Assembly (NCBI RefSeq): GCF_003260975.1
Contig: NZ_CP030041.1
Location: 3,395,001 to 3,459,000 of the forward strand
Direction: 5' to 3'
Length of the DNA stretch: 64,000 nucleotides
Source: Echinicola strongylocentroti
Lineage (GTDB): Bacteria > Bacteroidota > Bacteroidia > Cytophagales > Cyclobacteriaceae
Every line of letters starts with the position of its first letter. Within the stretch, counting starts at the first letter, position 1. This document shows positions 44,456 to 53,788 of the stretch, piece by piece. A program made the position numbers and the translations under genes. Under the pieces are notes generated by a model, which saw only the letters and a list, made by a program, of their open reading frames with translations, was not told the origin of the DNA and did no database searches.

Positions 44456-45811
44456 ATGAAGAATAATGATGTCAGCATTATTGGTGCAGGACTGATTGGT
44501 TCATTGCTTGGGATTTACCTTTCTAAGAAAGGCCTGAATGTTTCCATCTATGAAAAGCGTCCCGATCTCAGGGAACAACAATATGCCCCTGCGGGCCGAT
44601 CGATCAATATGGCCTTGAGTGACCGCGGATGGAAAGCCTTGGACAAAATCGGCCTAAGAGAATTGGTAGAGCCCTATGTGATTCCCATGTACGGTAGGAG
44701 GATCCATGATGAGCATGGAGCCACCACTTTTTTGTCTTATGGCAAAGAAAACCAGGCAATCTATTCCATCTCCAGAGGGAAATTTAACCATGTGTTGGTG
44801 GATGAAGCAGAAAAACACGGTACAAAAATGTGCTTCAGCCATATATGCGAGGAGATCAGTATTGCGGATACCACCTTAAAAGTGGTATTGCCGGATGGCA
44901 CCAAAGAAGACCGGGAGACCGATGTGGTCATTGGGGCTGATGGAGCTTACTCCTCTTTGAGGGATGCCATGCAGCGCCAGACAAGACTGAACTATAAGCA
45001 AGAATACATTTCGCATGGCTATAAGGAGCTGACGATTCCAGCGACCAAGGAGGGGGAATTTGTAATGGATCCCAATGCCTTGCATATTTGGCCCCGGGGA
45101 GAATTCATGCTGATTGCCTTGCCCAACCCGGACCATTCATTTACCTGTACTCTCTTTTTGCCTTTTGAAGGAGAGAAGGTGTGCTTTGACAAAATCAATG
45201 ATGAAGCCGATTTGGAGAGTGTGTTCAGGACTTATTTTGATGATGCCTTTTCCTTGATGCCGGATTTGGCCAAGGAGTATTTTGATAATCCCACCTCTTC
45301 ACTGATCAATGTGGAGTGTTATCCATGGTTGGCGAATAAGTCCATGCTGATCGGTGATGCCTGTCACGCCATGGTTCCATTCTTCGGTCAAGGGATGAAT
45401 TGTGGTTTTGAGGATTGCTTTATCTTGGATGGATTGATAGAAAAATACGGGACTACTTCTTGGGAATTGGTGTTTGAGAAATTCCAAAAAGTAAGAAAAT
45501 CTGACACTGATGCCATAAGTGAAATGGCCAGAAACAACTTTACTGAAATGCGGGACAGTGTGGCCAATCCACGGTTCATCATTCGTAAAAAAATAGAAGC
45601 ACGGCTTCATGAGCTTTACCCTACTGAGTGGATTCCGCTTTATACCATGGTTACTTTCTCAGATATGAAGTACGAAGATGCCTATGCGCAAGGAAGACTT
45701 CAGGATGAAGTGATGGATAAGGTGATGGAAGATCCCATGATATTGCAAAACTGGCAGCAAGTCGACTATGCAGCCATTATTTCCCAGATAGAAACCGCTA
45801 GAATGGTATAA
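44456..45811 (+). CDS. kmo: Kynurenine 3-monooxygenase
   Basis: A 451-residue FAD monooxygenase. I-I-G-A-G-L-I-G-S-L-L-G at residues 8-19 is the dinucleotide fold, followed by Y-E-K-R-P-D. R-S-I-N-M-A-L-S and I-G-D-A-C-H-A-M-V-P-F-F-G-Q-G-M-N are hallmarks of KMO. It hydroxylates kynurenine to 3-hydroxykynurenine with NADPH and O2. Together with kynU and haao it gives the 3-hydroxykynurenine to 2-amino-3-carboxymuconate semialdehyde route. Confidence 0.97.
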   Translation: MKNNDVSIIGAGLIGSLLGIYLSKKGLNVSIYEKRPDLREQQYAPAGRSINMALSDRGWKALDKIGLRELVEPYVIPMYGRRIHDEHGATTFLSYGKENQAIYSISRGKFNHVLVDEAEKHGTKMCFSHICEEISIADTTLKVVLPDGTKEDRETDVVIGADGAYSSLRDAMQRQTRLNYKQEYISHGYKELTIPATKEGEFVMDPNALHIWPRGEFMLIALPNPDHSFTCTLFLPFEGEKVCFDKINDEADLESVFRTYFDDAFSLMPDLAKEYFDNPTSSLINVECYPWLANKSMLIGDACHAMVPFFGQGMNCGFEDCFILDGLIEKYGTTSWELVFEKFQKVRKSDTDAISEMARNNFTEMRDSVANPRFIIRKKIEARLHELYPTEWIPLYTMVTFSDMKYEDAYAQGRLQDEVMDKVMEDPMILQNWQQVDYAAIISQIETARMV

Positions 45812-46253
45812 GGTTAGCAGCCTGAAGTGAAAGGATTAACACCTCAGTCCTGTTGTGAGGGGCATATTGTGGTCATGGATCTCCGAGTCGTAGTCGAAGG
45901 CAGTCCATGGCCACTATTTTTTTTGGATCAATAAACCCGGAATATGCATTAGCCTATCTATTGCGGTATGAACCTACTTCAAAATCAGTCGCTTCGCTGC
46001 TGTTTTCGATTTCACCATAGCGGTGCTATGCCTCAATCTCCAAACAGCCTGATTTTCTTGCAGTTTCAAACCTCATTACGATTCCTAATGCATAAACCGG
46101 GTTAAAAGCTTCTGGGGAAGATAATTTTCACTAGGTTTTTAATCCGGTTTAGGAATCGTTATCGTCTGTCCACCAGTGGAGGAAGTCCCTCCGCTAGGCC
46201 ACGGCGAACAGGTGGCCTTCCGCTTGCCCTCTTGTCTCATTTCATCACTTCCC
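45812..46253. other. Intergenic region between kmo and DoxX
   Basis: 440 bases holding palindromic element copy D (45934-46103), a decayed right-end-like remnant (about 46135-46160) and a short folded stretch CCACC...GGTGG (about 46171-46215) that shares CCACGGCG(A/C)ACAGGTG with the insert in copy A. No gene is visible. Confidence 0.55.
45934..46103 (+). repeat. AACCCGG palindromic element, copy D (170 bp, divergent)
   Basis: Same 170-bp length as copies C and E, with AACCCGGAATATGCATTAG and CTAATGCATAAACCGGGTT ends. The central stem reads CATAGC/GCTATG where copies B and C have CGTAGC/GCTACG, so both arms changed together and pairing is kept. Confidence 0.9.
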
Positions 46254-46673
46254 TTACCGGTACCGGTTTTTTTTGAGAATCTGCGCGTCCATGGAGATGT
46301 TGCCAGGGCCAGTTAAAAACAGGGTGATGAAGGTGGTCAGGTAGAGGAGCCCTACTTCTTTGTCACCGATGGGGTCCCCACCATGGACAATAAATACTGC
46401 TACGATCATGGTGATCATCAACGGGACCAATGCCAACCTAGTCATAAAGCCCAGCGCCAACAGAATGGCGCAGAAGAATTCCGCAAAAATGGTCAATTGT
46501 AAAGATACTGCCGGACCGACCCCGATCGGGTCTGCAAATTTTGTAAGGTATTCGCTGAACTTGGTGATTTTGTCCCATCCGTGAGTCATCATTAGAGCAG
46601 CTGCTCCTAATCTCAGTAATAGCAAAGCCAGGCCGCGTGATATAGGACTATTGGAGAATAGTATCTTTTTCAT
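46254..46673 (-). CDS. DoxX family membrane protein
   Basis: A 139-residue DoxX protein with four hydrophobic segments: L-A-L-L-L-L-R-L-G-A-A-A-L-M near the N-terminus with T-H-G-W-D-K following, then helices near residues 55-75, 78-98 and 105-122. Predicted inner-membrane protein of the DoxX/SURF4 type, often linked to oxidative stress. Lone minus-strand gene. Confidence 0.9.
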   Translation of the reverse strand: MKKILFSNSPISRGLALLLLRLGAAALMMTHGWDKITKFSEYLTKFADPIGVGPAVSLQLTIFAEFFCAILLALGFMTRLALVPLMITMIVAVFIVHGGDPIGDKEVGLLYLTTFITLFLTGPGNISMDAQILKKNRYR

Positions 46674-46768
46674 GTTGTAATAGCTCGATTTTTAGCGTAT
46701 TGTAATAAAACGTGGGTTTGATCTATCTATTGGATACGATGGAGATCAAAGTCAAGATAATGTCAGGG

Positions 46769-47671
46769 CTATTCCCAGAGCTTTTCAGGGTACTCCCCTT
46801 TTTTATGCAGCTTTTGTAAAGCAGCCACGACGACAGGTTTATCTTCTGGATACGTGACACCGAACCAAGTGGTTCCACCTTCCAGTATGGCGATATTGGC
46901 TTTTTTTTCTTCGATGAGGGTGTTCGCTACTGAGGGGATGTAAAATTCCGATTTGATATTGTCTTTATTCTCTGGCAAAAAAGCCTTCCATATTCTTTCC
47001 GCTTCCTCAAAAAAAGAAGGGTGAAATCCCCAGCAATTCATGCTGACAGGGGTGTCTGGAGGGATGACGAGAGGGTCGTCGTCTTCTCGGCTGATGATCT
47101 GGTCACCTTCTTGGGCGATGGCTGTTCGCTCGGTCATGCCGATAAGCTGAAAATGCTCGTTGGTCTCACAAACCCCACGACTGACAGTGCCGTTTTCAGA
47201 AAGAACGTTTTTTAGCGCATAGCCTACCATGCAGTGAAGGTTTTCTTTTACTTCGTCCTTTAGGAATTTTCCGAGGGCTTGAAAAGCCTCTTTTCCATAA
47301 AAGTCGTCCGCATTAATGACAGCAAAGGGAGCTTGGATAGCATCTTTGGCACAAAGTACGGCATGGCCAGTACCGAAGGGTTTTTTTCTTTCAGGGTTTT
47401 GGTATTCGGAAGGCACTAGGCTCTCGAGTGTTTGGACCACAAAGTCCACCTCGATTTTTCCTTGAAGCTTGGGTAAAAATAGCTCTTTGGCTGTTTCGAG
47501 AATCTCCTTTCGCACGATAAAGACCACCTTTCCAAATCCTGCCCTAATGGCATCAAAGATGGAATATTCGATGATTGTCTCCCCATTGGGGCCAAACCCA
47601 TCTATTTGTTTGTTGCCGCCGTATCGACTGCCTATCCCTGCAGCCAAGATTAAAAGTGTAGGTTTATTCAT
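46769..47671 (-). CDS. Sugar-nucleotidyltransferase-like protein (NTP_transferase)
   Basis: A 300-residue protein with the nucleotidyltransferase signature L-A-A-G-I-G-S-R-Y-G-G-N-K (about residues 9-21). V-I-N-A-D-D-F-Y-G (about residue 120) is the metal-binding Asp segment. It resembles NDP-sugar pyrophosphorylases but lacks a hexapeptide tail, so the sugar partner is unknown. Confidence 0.88.
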   Translation of the reverse strand: MNKPTLLILAAGIGSRYGGNKQIDGFGPNGETIIEYSIFDAIRAGFGKVVFIVRKEILETAKELFLPKLQGKIEVDFVVQTLESLVPSEYQNPERKKPFGTGHAVLCAKDAIQAPFAVINADDFYGKEAFQALGKFLKDEVKENLHCMVGYALKNVLSENGTVSRGVCETNEHFQLIGMTERTAIAQEGDQIISREDDDPLVIPPDTPVSMNCWGFHPSFFEEAERIWKAFLPENKDNIKSEFYIPSVANTLIEEKKANIAILEGGTTWFGVTYPEDKPVVVAALQKLHKKGEYPEKLWE

Positions 47672-47975
47672 GAAATTGAATGTTGAATTTGGTATTTCCG
47701 GTTTGTTTTGGTGCCTAAAATTAAGACAATCTTTATTAACAGCCCATAAACCATGCTAAAATTTGAAAATGTGTACAATATGGGTTGTATCAGGCTACAA
47801 TTGATATAATAATTGGTTTTTACCCGTGTTTTGGTTTGTTGTGCATCCTAAAAACGTAAAAAATGCAAAAAATAATAAATTTGATGTGTTTGTTGTAGTC
47901 TAGTTTATTAGTTTTGCAGTCAAATCCGATAAAATCGGTTTTTGTCACAACCAATCAGTTTGTCAATTAATCATA
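47672..47975. other. Divergent control region of the glnK-amtB operon
   Basis: A 304-base gap between the divergent nucleotidyltransferase and glnK genes. It holds the candidate glnK promoter (TTTG at 47889, TAGTTTTG at 47909) and CCGATAAAATCGG (47926-47938), a 5-base inverted repeat around AAA just downstream of it. No other gene is visible. Confidence 0.5.
47889..47916 (+). promoter_or_regulatory. Candidate promoter of glnK-amtB
   Basis: TTTG (47889-47892) and TAGTTTTG (47909-47916) match the Bacteroidota -33/-7 boxes (TTTG, TAnnTTTG), though the 16-base spacer is a little short. The ATG lies 59 bases after the -7 box. A CCGAT-AAA-ATCGG repeat follows and could be an operator or part of the 5' leader. 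Confidence 0.5.
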
Positions 47976-48314
47976 ATGAAAAAAGTAGAAGCTATTATTA
48001 GAACATCTCGATTCGAGGTGATTCAGCAGTGTATTGCTGCGCTCGGAGTGAAGTTCCTCACTTTTTATGAAGTAAAAGGAATGGGACTTGAACACGCAAA
48101 AATCGAAAAGTACAGAGGCGTTGCTTATGAGCCCACATTTATTCCTCGGACCAAATTAGAAATCGTGGTTACCGAAGAGTTGGTAGACCCTGTGGTCAAC
48201 TGCATCCTCAAAGAAGGCCGAACTGGTCAGATAGGAGACGGGAAGATTTTTGTGACCGATGTGTTGGAAGCCTACAGAGTGAGGAACAATGACAAAGGAG
48301 CAGATGCGCTGTAG
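47976..48314 (+). CDS. glnK: P-II family nitrogen regulator (GlnK/GlnB)
   Basis: A 112-residue P-II protein. The T-loop region carries E-K-Y-R-G-V-A-Y, including the Tyr that is uridylylated in proteobacteria. T-K-L-E-I-V-V and G-R-T-G-Q-I-G-D-G-K-I-F-V (B-loop) are standard. It senses nitrogen/ATP/2-oxoglutarate and blocks the Amt channel at high nitrogen. amtB follows 69 bases downstream. I use glnK because of the amt linkage. Confidence 0.95.
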   Translation: MKKVEAIIRTSRFEVIQQCIAALGVKFLTFYEVKGMGLEHAKIEKYRGVAYEPTFIPRTKLEIVVTEELVDPVVNCILKEGRTGQIGDGKIFVTDVLEAYRVRNNDKGADAL

Positions 48315-48383
48315 CGCATTGATCTTTACCGATTCCATATTATCCTAACAAACTAGAAATATCCATATAAATTACCCATTCAG

Positions 48384-49616
48384 ATGAATCAAGAATTATT
48401 TACCATCAACAATGTGTGGATGATGGTAGCCACTATCCTGGTATTTATCATGCACTTGGGCTTCGCCTCTTTGGAAGCCGGTCTTACCAGGGCCAAAAAT
48501 ACCGTCAACATTCTCTTTAAAAACACTATTATCCCAGCCATGGGGCTATTGACTTATGCCTTTGTGGGATTTAATCTAATGTATCCAGGTGAAGCCTTTA
48601 CGGGAGGCTTTTTCGGCTTGAGCGGTCTTGGCTTGAGCTTGCCTGAAGGCTGGGACACGTCTAATTATAATCAAGGATATACCTTCTTTACGGATTTTAT
48701 CTTCCAAGCGATGTTTGCAGCTACTGCGGCCACGATCGTTTCTGGTGCCGTAGCGGAGCGTATCAAACTAGGGCCATTTATCATTTTCTCCACGCTTTAT
48801 GTGGCGATCTGCTATCCCATCGTAGGTATGTGGAAGTGGGGTGGAGGCTTTTTGGACAGCTTGGATACTCCATTCTATGATTTTGCAGGCTCTACCATCG
48901 TTCACTCTGTCGGTGGATGGGGAGCATTGGTAGGCGCCTACTTGCTAGGCCCAAGGATCGGTAAATATACCGATAAAGGCATGAAAGCTATTCCTGGACA
49001 CAACATCCCGATGGCAGTAATCGGTGTATTCCTGCTTTGGTTTGGATGGTTCGGCTTTAACGGTGGTTCAGTATTGACCGCTGATCCAGGGACGGTGTCC
49101 AAAGTGTTTGTGACCACTTCCATAGCTGGAGCTGCAGGTGCTTTTGGGGCTTTACTGTTCTCTTATATAAAATTCAAGTCCTACGATATCACCATGGTGC
49201 TGAACGGTATCTTGGCTGGGTTGGTGGGCATTACTGCAGGAGCTGATCTGATGGGTGTAGGAGAGTCTGCCATCATCGGTTTTGTCGGCGGTGGATTGGT
49301 AGTATTTGCCGTGGTGTTCTTTGATAAAGTGAAAATCGATGATCCTGTCGGTGCGATTTCCGTCCACTTGGTAGGTGGTATTTGGGGAACACTGGCAGTA
49401 GGACTCTTTGGTGATCTTGCCGGGTTCTCTCAGGTAATGTCCCAGTTGATCGGAATCGGTGCAGTTGGGGCTTTCTGTGTGATTTTCAGCTTTGTAGTGT
49501 TCTATTCGATGAAGAGGACAGTTGGTATACGGGTGCATGAGCAAGAGGAAGTGGAAGGACTGGATATCAATGAGCATAGCATGAGGGCTTATCCTGATTT
49601 TGCGACAAAAGAATAG
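48384..49616 (+). CDS. amtB: Ammonium transporter
   Basis: A 410-residue Amt/Rh protein with about 11 membrane helices. H-L-G-F-A-S-L-E-A-G, F-D-F-A-G-S-T-I-V-H-S-V-G-G-type phrases (here Y-D-F-A-G-S-T-I-V-H) and the late H-L-V-G-G-I-W-G-T give the twin pore His. It conducts ammonium/ammonia into the cell under P-II control. The C-terminal tail is cytoplasmic, as needed for GlnK contact. Confidence 0.96.
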   Translation: MNQELFTINNVWMMVATILVFIMHLGFASLEAGLTRAKNTVNILFKNTIIPAMGLLTYAFVGFNLMYPGEAFTGGFFGLSGLGLSLPEGWDTSNYNQGYTFFTDFIFQAMFAATAATIVSGAVAERIKLGPFIIFSTLYVAICYPIVGMWKWGGGFLDSLDTPFYDFAGSTIVHSVGGWGALVGAYLLGPRIGKYTDKGMKAIPGHNIPMAVIGVFLLWFGWFGFNGGSVLTADPGTVSKVFVTTSIAGAAGAFGALLFSYIKFKSYDITMVLNGILAGLVGITAGADLMGVGESAIIGFVGGGLVVFAVVFFDKVKIDDPVGAISVHLVGGIWGTLAVGLFGDLAGFSQVMSQLIGIGAVGAFCVIFSFVVFYSMKRTVGIRVHEQEEVEGLDINEHSMRAYPDFATKE

Positions 49617-49712
49617 CGGGTCCAACAGATGATTAATTAGGAGGAGCAGTCAAGTGCTCAATCCCTTAAAGGAGATTTCCCTTTACTTTACAGATAAAAG
49701 TAGTGATTAATA

Positions 49713-49745
49713 AAAAAGCCATCCGCCTGGAGCGGATGGCTTTTT
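49713..49745. terminator. Intrinsic terminator after amtB
   Basis: Perfect stem AAAAAGCCATCCGC (49713-49726) and GCGGATGGCTTTTT (49732-49745) around CTGGA. It has A/T runs on both sides, so it can act in both directions. Confidence 0.93.
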
Positions 49746-50072
49746 GCATATTAAGAACACTTACTCTTTAACCATATTTAAAAATAAGGGTAACACACAC
49801 ACCTGTCCCTTTGCTGACCACATTGCCCCATGATAGCCTGTGGTCTAATGGGGTTAAAGAGTATAGAAATCGCTAGCGATATAAAAAATATGAACTGAGA
49901 TTATAAAGCTAGGGCTTGCTTCTGTGAATTTCAAAAAATTACCTGCGCATAGATGCGCATAGCTACGCAATATCAAAAAATGATGATTTTTAACCCGGTT
50001 TATGCAGAATTTAGGGTGTAGATAGTCACCTTTACTTTCTAAATTATCCTCCTCCAATGACGGAGTAAAAAA

Positions 50073-50103
50073 TAAAAAGCTATCCTGAATAAGGATAGCT
50101 TTT
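50073..50103. terminator. Intrinsic terminator after the M1 peptidase gene
   Basis: Perfect stem AAAAAGCTATCCT (50073-50085) and AGGATAGCTTTTT (50091-50103) around GAATA, 28 bases beyond the stop of the minus-strand M1 gene. Confidence 0.92.
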
Positions 50104-50130
50104 TATATAATTGAGTGTTTTAGCGGTAAT

Positions 50131-52461
50131 TTATTTTTTCTTTTTGGCTTCTTTCATTGGGTTGGTGCCACTAGCGGCACCTCGTGGCCCACTATTACGC
50201 TTAAAGAGCTCAAAGCGAGAAGGGATGTTCTTTCTTGGGAAATAGTTGTTTTCCTCATCGATATCTGCTGTCTCGCGGTAAGGGTCAAGCACAATGGAAG
50301 CCACTTCTTTTTTGGTAGGGAAGACTTTGGTTACTTCTGCTTCATTTTTTCTCCAAATATAGGCAGGGATCCGTTGTACTTCCGAAGAACCGTCAGTGTA
50401 ATTGAACTGGACGATGATAGGCATGACCAGACCTCCGATGTTTTTGAAGGTGAGTTCATAGTAATTCAGTCCACTGTTGAAGAGTTCTTTTTCTCTTTCG
50501 TTTAAGCTAGCGACAAAGTCCTTATGGGCTTTTTCGTCACTAGGGCTTACAGAAAACCTGTCATAGCTGCTATAGAAGTCACGGGTGGCAGGATCCTTTT
50601 CCAGTACCGTTTCCGTCACATCTTCTTTATTTCGGGTTTTGGTCAGGTAGCTTTCGTATTTGTCATACGCTTCCGCCTCCGCTTTTTCCTTTTCAGTAGG
50701 AGTTCTGTTGTCCAGTTGGTACCATTTTACGTCAGTTAGGGAGATATCGACCGCTTCTGTTCCAAAGAACCATCCTCGCCAGAACCAATCCAGGTCCACG
50801 CCTGAGGCATCTTCCATGGTACGGAAGAAGTCTGCGGGAGTGGGGTGCTTAAATTTCCACCGCTGGGCATATTGCTTGAAAGCGAAGTCAAACAAGTCCC
50901 TGCCCATTACCGTTTCACGCAGGATATTAAGTGCTGTAGCCGGTTTGGCATAGGCATTTGCGCCAAATTGGATAATATTTTCGGAGTTGGTCATGATCGG
51001 CTCGAGGTATTGCTTTTCGCCCTTCATGTAATCCACGATTTTGTGGGCGGGTCCTCTTCTGGAAGGATAGTTTCTGTCCCATTCCTGCTCGGCGAGAAAC
51101 TGCATGAAGGTGTTCAGCCCTTCGTCCATCCAGGTCCATTGACGCTCGTCAGAATTGACAATCATGGGGAAGAAATTATGCCCTACCTCATGGATGATGA
51201 CGGAGATCATGCCGTTTTTGATCGCTTCCGAGTAGGTGCCGTCCTTATCAGGCCTGCCGTAGTTAAAGCAGATCATGGGGTATTCCATGCCATTGGAAGC
51301 TTCTACTGAAATGGCCGTAGGATAGGGGTAGTCGAAAGTCCTGGCAGAATAGGATTTCAAGGTATGGGCTACTGCTCTGGTCGAATATTGTTCATATAGA
51401 GGGTTGGCTTCTTTGGCGTAATACGACATGGCCATGACATTCTTATTGCCTACATCTACTGCCATTGCGTCCCAGATGAACTTTCTGGAAGATGTCCAAG
51501 CGAAGTCTCTTACGTTTTCTGCTTCAAACACCCACGTTTTTGTATCCGAAGCCTTTCCTTTTTCCAACTTTTCTGCTTCATCTTGCGTGCGGATGATGAC
51601 AGGGTCGTCAAAAGTCTCCTTGGCTTTGTTCCAGCGATCCAACTCGGTATCGTTAAGGACTTCATCCGGATTTTGGAGCACACCGGTAGCTCCTACCATG
51701 TGATCTGCCGGTACGGTGATGCTTACGTTGTAATTGCCGAAGGTAAGGGCAAATTCACCACTTCCGTAAAACTGTTTGTTTTGCCATCCTTGGAAGTCGG
51801 AGTATACGGCCATCCTTGGGAACCACTCCGCCAAGGTGTACAGGTAGTTGCCGTCTTCCTCGAAATATTCGTATCCAGGTCGACCACCTATAAAACTGGT
51901 CCTGTCATGGATGTTAAAACTCCAGTCGATGGTAAATTCCACTTGTTCTCCTGCTTTCAGCGGTTCTGGTAGGTCCACCCGCATCATGGTTTTATTGATG
52001 GCGACAGGGATATCATTACCCTGAGTGTCTTTTACGCTGTGGATTTTGTAACCAAGGTCTTGGTCATGCCATAAGATCGATTCCAGTTGTCGCAAGGACA
52101 TTTTATCATAAATCTTGCTAGTGCGGGCTTTTTGGCTGTCGCTATCTTTGGCGCGTTGGTTTTGGTCCAGCTGAATCCACAGGTAACTGAGGATGTCAGG
52201 GGAGTTGTTTATATAGGTGACTGTTTCGGTGCCTTTGATGGCTTGGTTTTCGTCGTCCAGTTCCACATGGATGTCATAGTTGGCTTGCTGCTGCCAGTAC
52301 AAATGCCCAGGAGCTCCAGAGGCGGTTCTGTAGACATTTGGTGAACGTAGCATGGGGCCTAGCTGTTCGAATCTCTCGGCGTGGTTTTGCTCGCTGTGTT
52401 GCGCTACTGCCTGGGAAGAGAATGCCAGGGTGGCGGCGATAAAGTACATTAATCTTTTCAT
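50131..52461 (-). CDS. Secreted M1 family metallopeptidase
   Basis: A 776-residue protein from the ATG at 52461, where a clear signal peptide begins (M-K-R-L-M-Y-F-I-A-A-T-L, then ...A-V-A-Q). The zinc site is H424-E425-V-G-H428 with the third ligand E447 in W-M-D-E-G-L-N, the classic HExxH-x18-E. M-E-Y-P-M at about residue 395 corresponds to the G-x-M-E-N exopeptidase loop, here G-M-E-Y-P. It would trim N-terminal residues of peptides in the periplasm or outside. The C-terminal K-K-K-K tail is odd but may be structural. Confidence 0.94.
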   Translation of the reverse strand: MKRLMYFIAATLAFSSQAVAQHSEQNHAERFEQLGPMLRSPNVYRTASGAPGHLYWQQQANYDIHVELDDENQAIKGTETVTYINNSPDILSYLWIQLDQNQRAKDSDSQKARTSKIYDKMSLRQLESILWHDQDLGYKIHSVKDTQGNDIPVAINKTMMRVDLPEPLKAGEQVEFTIDWSFNIHDRTSFIGGRPGYEYFEEDGNYLYTLAEWFPRMAVYSDFQGWQNKQFYGSGEFALTFGNYNVSITVPADHMVGATGVLQNPDEVLNDTELDRWNKAKETFDDPVIIRTQDEAEKLEKGKASDTKTWVFEAENVRDFAWTSSRKFIWDAMAVDVGNKNVMAMSYYAKEANPLYEQYSTRAVAHTLKSYSARTFDYPYPTAISVEASNGMEYPMICFNYGRPDKDGTYSEAIKNGMISVIIHEVGHNFFPMIVNSDERQWTWMDEGLNTFMQFLAEQEWDRNYPSRRGPAHKIVDYMKGEKQYLEPIMTNSENIIQFGANAYAKPATALNILRETVMGRDLFDFAFKQYAQRWKFKHPTPADFFRTMEDASGVDLDWFWRGWFFGTEAVDISLTDVKWYQLDNRTPTEKEKAEAEAYDKYESYLTKTRNKEDVTETVLEKDPATRDFYSSYDRFSVSPSDEKAHKDFVASLNEREKELFNSGLNYYELTFKNIGGLVMPIIVQFNYTDGSSEVQRIPAYIWRKNEAEVTKVFPTKKEVASIVLDPYRETADIDEENNYFPRKNIPSRFELFKRNSGPRGAASGTNPMKEAKKKK

Positions 52462-52540
52462 ATCTCTCTTAAAGTTGGGTTTTGTGTAGTGGTTTTTGTT
52501 TATTTTCAGTTTGGTTCTCTTACCTAGTGATCTTTTGTTA

Positions 52541-53119
52541 CTAATATACAGCATCCAATATCATCATAATGGACATGCCCAATACAATGGATGAAATGAC
52601 CAAAGCCCACTCTTTTCTATTGGTGCCAAATATACCAATGGCAATGGAAGAGATCACAATAAAGATGGCCACAATGATAAGCTGTCCAGCTTCCAGTCCT
52701 AGGTTAAAAGCCAATAATGGTTCCCAAATAGAGTTCTCCCTACCTAGAAGAGAACGAAGATAATTGGAAAATCCGAGTCCATGGATCAGTCCGAAGAACA
52801 GGGCAAAGGCATAATTGGCCTGAATGCCACTTCCACTTGAGGGACGTGGCTTAAGTATATTGAAGAATGCTGTTACGGCGATAGTAACTGGAATCAAGAA
52901 CTCGATCAAATTGGAGTCGACGCTAAAGATCCGGAGCGTGGCCAAGGCCAAGGTAATGGAGTGGCCGATGGTAAATGCTGTCACTAGTATCAGGATTTTT
53001 TTCCAATCCCGCAGCAAGTAGATAGCACATAGGGCGATGACAAATAAAATATGGTCAAAGCCATTAAGATCAAGGATGTGTTCAATACCGAGTTTGAAAT
53101 ACGCTTGAAACTGATTCAT
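52541..53119 (-). CDS. HupE/UreJ-type membrane protein
   Basis: A 192-residue protein using the ATG at 53119 (M-N-Q-F-Q-A-Y-F-K-L-G), the usual family start; the longer frame to 53188 adds non-conserved residues. I-E-H-I-L-D-L-N-G-F-D-H-I-L-F-V carries the conserved His. Six hydrophobic segments follow. HupE/UreJ proteins transport nickel or related metals in some bacteria; in Bacteroidota the substrate is uncertain. It is divergent from the DUF6702 gene, a recurring pairing. Confidence 0.88.
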   Translation of the reverse strand: MNQFQAYFKLGIEHILDLNGFDHILFVIALCAIYLLRDWKKILILVTAFTIGHSITLALATLRIFSVDSNLIEFLIPVTIAVTAFFNILKPRPSSGSGIQANYAFALFFGLIHGLGFSNYLRSLLGRENSIWEPLLAFNLGLEAGQLIIVAIFIVISSIAIGIFGTNRKEWALVISSIVLGMSIMMILDAVY

Positions 53120-53265
53120 GTAGTAATTTGTTTGGCCTTCTGCATGTATTTCCATTCCTAATGATCCGATCATGCCAGTGGCCGTCATATCATAAGTAAT
53201 TGCGAGAAGGTCTTGGGCTTAGTTTTTTTATTCAGGTTTGGAAAAACTGGTTGTAATAATAATGC

Positions 53266-53273
53266 TAAATTTG
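53266..53273 (+). promoter_or_regulatory. Candidate -7 box for the DUF6702 gene
   Basis: TAAATTTG matches TAnnTTTG 26 bases before the ATG at 53300. A TTTG at 53237-53240 is 25 bases upstream, a longer spacer than usual, so the -33 box is doubtful. Confidence 0.4.
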
Positions 53274-53299
53274 CATAAAAAATAACAAACCCTGCGTAA

Positions 53300-53788
53300 A
53301 TGTTATATAATTATATAGTCTCCATGATCATAGGATGGGTGGTCTACTTTCATCCTTTTTACATCAGTGTTACCGATATCAGTTATAATGAAACCTCCCA
53401 AAGCTTGGAGATAGCCCAGAAAATCTTTTGGGATGACTTAGAAGTTGCGCTTGGCAATGTCACCGGTGAGCGGGTGGACTTTATGAATCCCGCTGATCCT
53501 GAGGGGATGTCCAAAAGGATCAAGAAATATTTGCTGGAGCATAATCATATTACCGTTAATGGCAAGGAAGCAAGTCTGGTATACCTCGGCTTTGAGGTGG
53601 AAGAGGATGCGGCCTGGTTTTACCTAGAGGCAACAGCAATCACCAAGCCCGGGGAGGTCGTAGTTACCAATGAGATTTTGATCAGTGATTATCCAGACCA
53701 GCGTAACATGGTCAATTTTTACGTGGACGATACACCCAAGACCTTGATCCTGCATAAGGATAATGAAGTAGGTGAGCTGAGTTTTTAA
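53300..53788 (+). CDS. DUF6702 family protein
   Basis: A 162-residue protein: a hydrophobic N-terminus (about residues 1-20, signal or anchor), then H-P-F-Y-I-S-V-T-D-I-S-Y-N and a beta-rich domain typical of DUF6702, a Bacteroidota family found next to HupE/UreJ and M1 peptidase genes, as here. Function unknown. Its stop codon TAA includes the first two bases of palindromic element copy E. Confidence 0.85.
   Translation: MLYNYIVSMIIGWVVYFHPFYISVTDISYNETSQSLEIAQKIFWDDLEVALGNVTGERVDFMNPADPEGMSKRIKKYLLEHNHITVNGKEASLVYLGFEVEEDAAWFYLEATAITKPGEVVVTNEILISDYPDQRNMVNFYVDDTPKTLILHKDNEVGELSF

Larger units (their letters stand above)
49617..50130. other. Intergenic region between amtB and the M1 peptidase
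   Basis: About 510 bases between convergent genes. It holds two terminators (49713-49745 and 50073-50103), and an AACCCGGTTTATGC element end near 49991-50005. Nothing else recognisable. Confidence 0.6.
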
